Source of the DNA: Mya arenaria
Lineage: Eukaryota; Mollusca; Bivalvia; Myida; Myidae
Assembly: GCF_026914265.1 (NCBI RefSeq)
Contig: NC_069135.1
Coordinates: forward strand, 62,114,738 to 62,178,737
Length of the DNA stretch: 64,000 nt
Reading direction: 5' to 3'
Position numbers and translations under genes: made by a program. The number at the start of each line of letters is the position of its first letter. Positions within the stretch are counted from its first letter, which is position 1. Positions 61,796 to 64,000 of the stretch are shown here, one piece after another. The notes under the pieces were generated by a model that was given only the letters and a program-made list of their open reading frames with translations, made no database searches and was not told where the DNA came from.

Positions 61796-61930
61796 CTCAC
61801 GTTCAGTGACGTTCGGGCCATTGACTTGTGCTTCTTTAATCGTAACAGGGTTTATATTTGATTTTTAGCCTGCTATCTTAAGTTAAATCATAGTTTATTT
61901 TTCTCAGACCACTCCATAACAATTGTCGCC
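61796..61930. repeat. End fragment of the duplicated 3' module
   Basis: GTGTCTCACGTTCAGTGACG, TTGACTTGTGCTTCTTTAAT and TTTCTCAGACCACTCCATAA match 53435-53480 and 53890-53915 in the same order, with the intervening part shortened. This is the right limit of the tandem gene cluster in the window. Confidence 0.65.
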
Positions 61931-63059
61931 TGCTTAACATAACCACAAACAACAATTTACAATCAATTTTAGATTTTATTTAATATATACTTTTGCCTTC
62001 ACTAATGATTGAATGAATTGACGACCGCAGATGTTAAAATATCTCTATATCCTATATATATATAGCCTTTCGCGTCTGAAATTACATCTTATCTAAAGAT
62101 AAAGATTTAATTTCAAATCGAGTGGAGAAATATACCATGTGCCTTCTTAATACGTTCAAACTAATATATAAATGATATCGTTTCCTGCTTTGTAATTTAT
62201 GCTGAGTGTATTCATGGCATAATAAATGCCCCACTTTGAACTCGGTAATATAAATCTATGGGTTGGCACATGCTATAAACAATGAAGTCGCCTACCCACA
62301 AGCAAGCTAGTTAGCTGATAGCTCTATTATCATCAAGTAAAATGCTGATGCCTAGTGCCCCCATGTAATTTTAATATCATTTGAAATGATATTGCTTGCT
62401 GGGTCATAAAATGAAAAACAAATGACGAACATTACATTATACATGCAATTTTAGGTTGAATTAAAGCTAAAATCGGTCGTAGAAAAACGTATTTGTTGTT
62501 TTTTTCCAGACCTTAAAAGCTTATTTGTTATTTTCTTACAGATTATAATATACTCCAGGACATTATTTAACCTATAACGTGAATAATGCAGCAATTTTCA
62601 ACATTTGCTGGTGAATCAGGAAGTCACCTCCATGCGATCTACAATTGATCAGTATTAAAACATAACCACATTCATATGTTTCATGTAATTGTAGTACATT
62701 CGAACTTAAACTGTGCATAAACGTACTTTATTGGCAGCAGAAATGGCTGAAAATAGCATGCCAATTAATTTAAAAAAGGAACATCCGAAGAAACGAAAAT
62801 TGCTCATGATTTTTGTAAATATCTCCACCACCTAGATACACAAGCGTTTTAATTTAAATTACACTCAGTGTTTCTTTTATTACAAAAATGTGCACAAAAC
62901 AAATAAAATGTTCATTTCCACTTTTGTCGCCATAAACATTTCGACATACTTCCATCTATAAGATAGACACCATTGCGCCCTACGATGTATTATGTAAAAT
63001 TTTAAAATAATTAAGGCTAGAAATGGATCACTGCTGTGGCAAAACACATCGTTCTTGTA
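61931..63059. other. AT-rich stretch, no gene seen
   Basis: No supported ORF, RNA or repeat. Confidence 0.5.
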
Positions 63060-63084
63060 TTTAGGTTATAGAAAACTAGAGGCG

Positions 63085-63785
63085 ATTAGTACCCACCAGG
63101 CGCCGCTTGGACACAGGAACGGTAGTTTTATCAGAACATTACTATTGTTAGAGAGAGTGAAAGGTCACACAAACTGCAGATGAACGATTTTCTATGCTAA
63201 CAAGCATTACTATGAGCTATCAAAGATGTGATAAATATCCACAGAAGCCGATTGAACACTTGTAAGAGCGAGTGAAATATCAGATAAGTTGCAAATGCCG
63301 ATTATCTATGCTGACCAACATATCTATTAGCTATCAAAGATGCAATTAATATCACCAGACGCCGCTTGAACACTTATGCTGACCAACAGGAGCTTTCAAC
63401 GATGTGATTAATACCCCCAGACGCCGATTGAAAACTTGTAAAAACGATCGAAATGTTACACAAGTTGCAACTGTACGATTTTCTATGCTGACCAACAGCA
63501 GCTATCAATGATGTCATAAATACACCCTGACAGCACTTAAACACTTGTAAGAGCATGTGAAATGTCACACAAGTTGCAAATGTACGACTTTCTTTGGTAA
63601 CCAACATTACTAGGAGCTATCAAAGATATAATAATTATCCCAAGACGCCGCTCGAATACTTGCTACAGCGAGTGAAATGTCACACAAGTTGAAGGTGTAC
63701 GATTTCCGCTGCTGAACAACATTACTATAAAAATACATGAGAATAGGTGCAATATTCATGCTTACCAACATTGATAAGTTTCTGG
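63085..63785. repeat. Degenerate tandem repeat, about 110-120-bp unit, about six copies
   Basis: Repeated phrases: GAGCTATCAAAGATGTGATA, CCGATTGAACACTTGTAAGA, GCGAGTGAAAT and CACACAAGTTGCAAATG, CGATTTTCTATGCTGACCAA. Starts near 63216, 63337, 63390 (short), 63500 and 63615. The minus-strand ORFs (63374-63804) read the repeat. The last 200 bp of the window has nothing supported. Confidence 0.75.
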
Positions 63786-64000
63786 AGTGTGAGTGCAAAT
63801 GCATATGTAAATAACTGTCTTAAATTGGTTTATAACAAATAAAATCAAATAGAAATCAATCTAACCAATGCCCTTTCTCTTTAGTAATTAACGCACATAT
63901 GAAAAGTAGGTATGACAATGAAAGGTGTGCACTGTAAACCATCGTTTCTAAGAACTGCTATCAATGATTCATTCACCCATTAGAATGCAGCAACGCCATT

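Overview
The window looks like nuclear DNA from a mollusc, most likely a bivalve. This is inferred from four things: very AT-rich, intron-bearing, gene-poor sequence; a RING-less B-box/coiled-coil/NHL gene of the kind expanded in bivalves; a tandem family of secreted multi-domain chitin-binding proteins; and many satellites, MITEs and tRNA-derived repeats. There are no bacterial operons, no CRISPR array and no rRNA genes. Species cannot be fixed from sequence alone.

Layout. 1-770: last exon and 3' UTR of a gene that starts off the left edge. 1110-10874: repeat segment A, holding a roughly 3.5 kb minisatellite of 56/57-bp units. 11980-12721 (minus): one long internal exon of an unrecognised, probably disordered protein, followed by dispersed repeats to 14 kb. 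15.1-16.0 kb: two minisatellites. 16-20.6 kb: AT-rich, with one weak exon candidate. 20.7-21.3 kb: a polypurine tract. 21366-24408: a B-box/coiled-coil gene whose first exon is open but whose NHL exon is broken by several frameshifts. 25.2 kb: a Tigger/pogo-like MITE. 26.8-27.3 kb: remnant of a DnaQ-like exonuclease domain. 28.6-30.7 kb: a hairpin repeat and a degenerate minisatellite. 30.7-31.7 kb: an inverted diverged copy (C) of part of segment A. 31950-38954: segment B, a second direct copy of A carrying nested TTAA MITEs and ending in an (ATT)n array.

40.5-62 kb is the most coherent part. It is a tandem cluster of genes for a secreted protein of about 325 residues with four chitin-binding type-2 (CBM14, peritrophin-A) domains. 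Gene 1 (40838-42533) and gene 3 (54981-56726) are intact four-exon genes. Gene 2 (48468-50264) has the same exons but is a pseudogene: it has a nonsense codon at a conserved cysteine, a lost splice acceptor, a lost cysteine and no core promoter block. At 45741-46095 lies the relic of a fourth copy, with the promoter block joined almost directly to 3' UTR sequence. In all three gene bodies the last intron splits the final codon as TG|C just before the stop, so the last residue of the protein is a cysteine that exists only after splicing. Arrays of about 69-bp monomers lie upstream of genes 2 and 3, and a long 3' flank is duplicated with them, including a third partial copy at 59.2-60.1 kb. The family plausibly acts in an extracellular chitin matrix (shell, periostracum or gut lining), but that is inference from domain content. 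62-64 kb holds only AT-rich sequence and a tandem repeat of about 115 bp.
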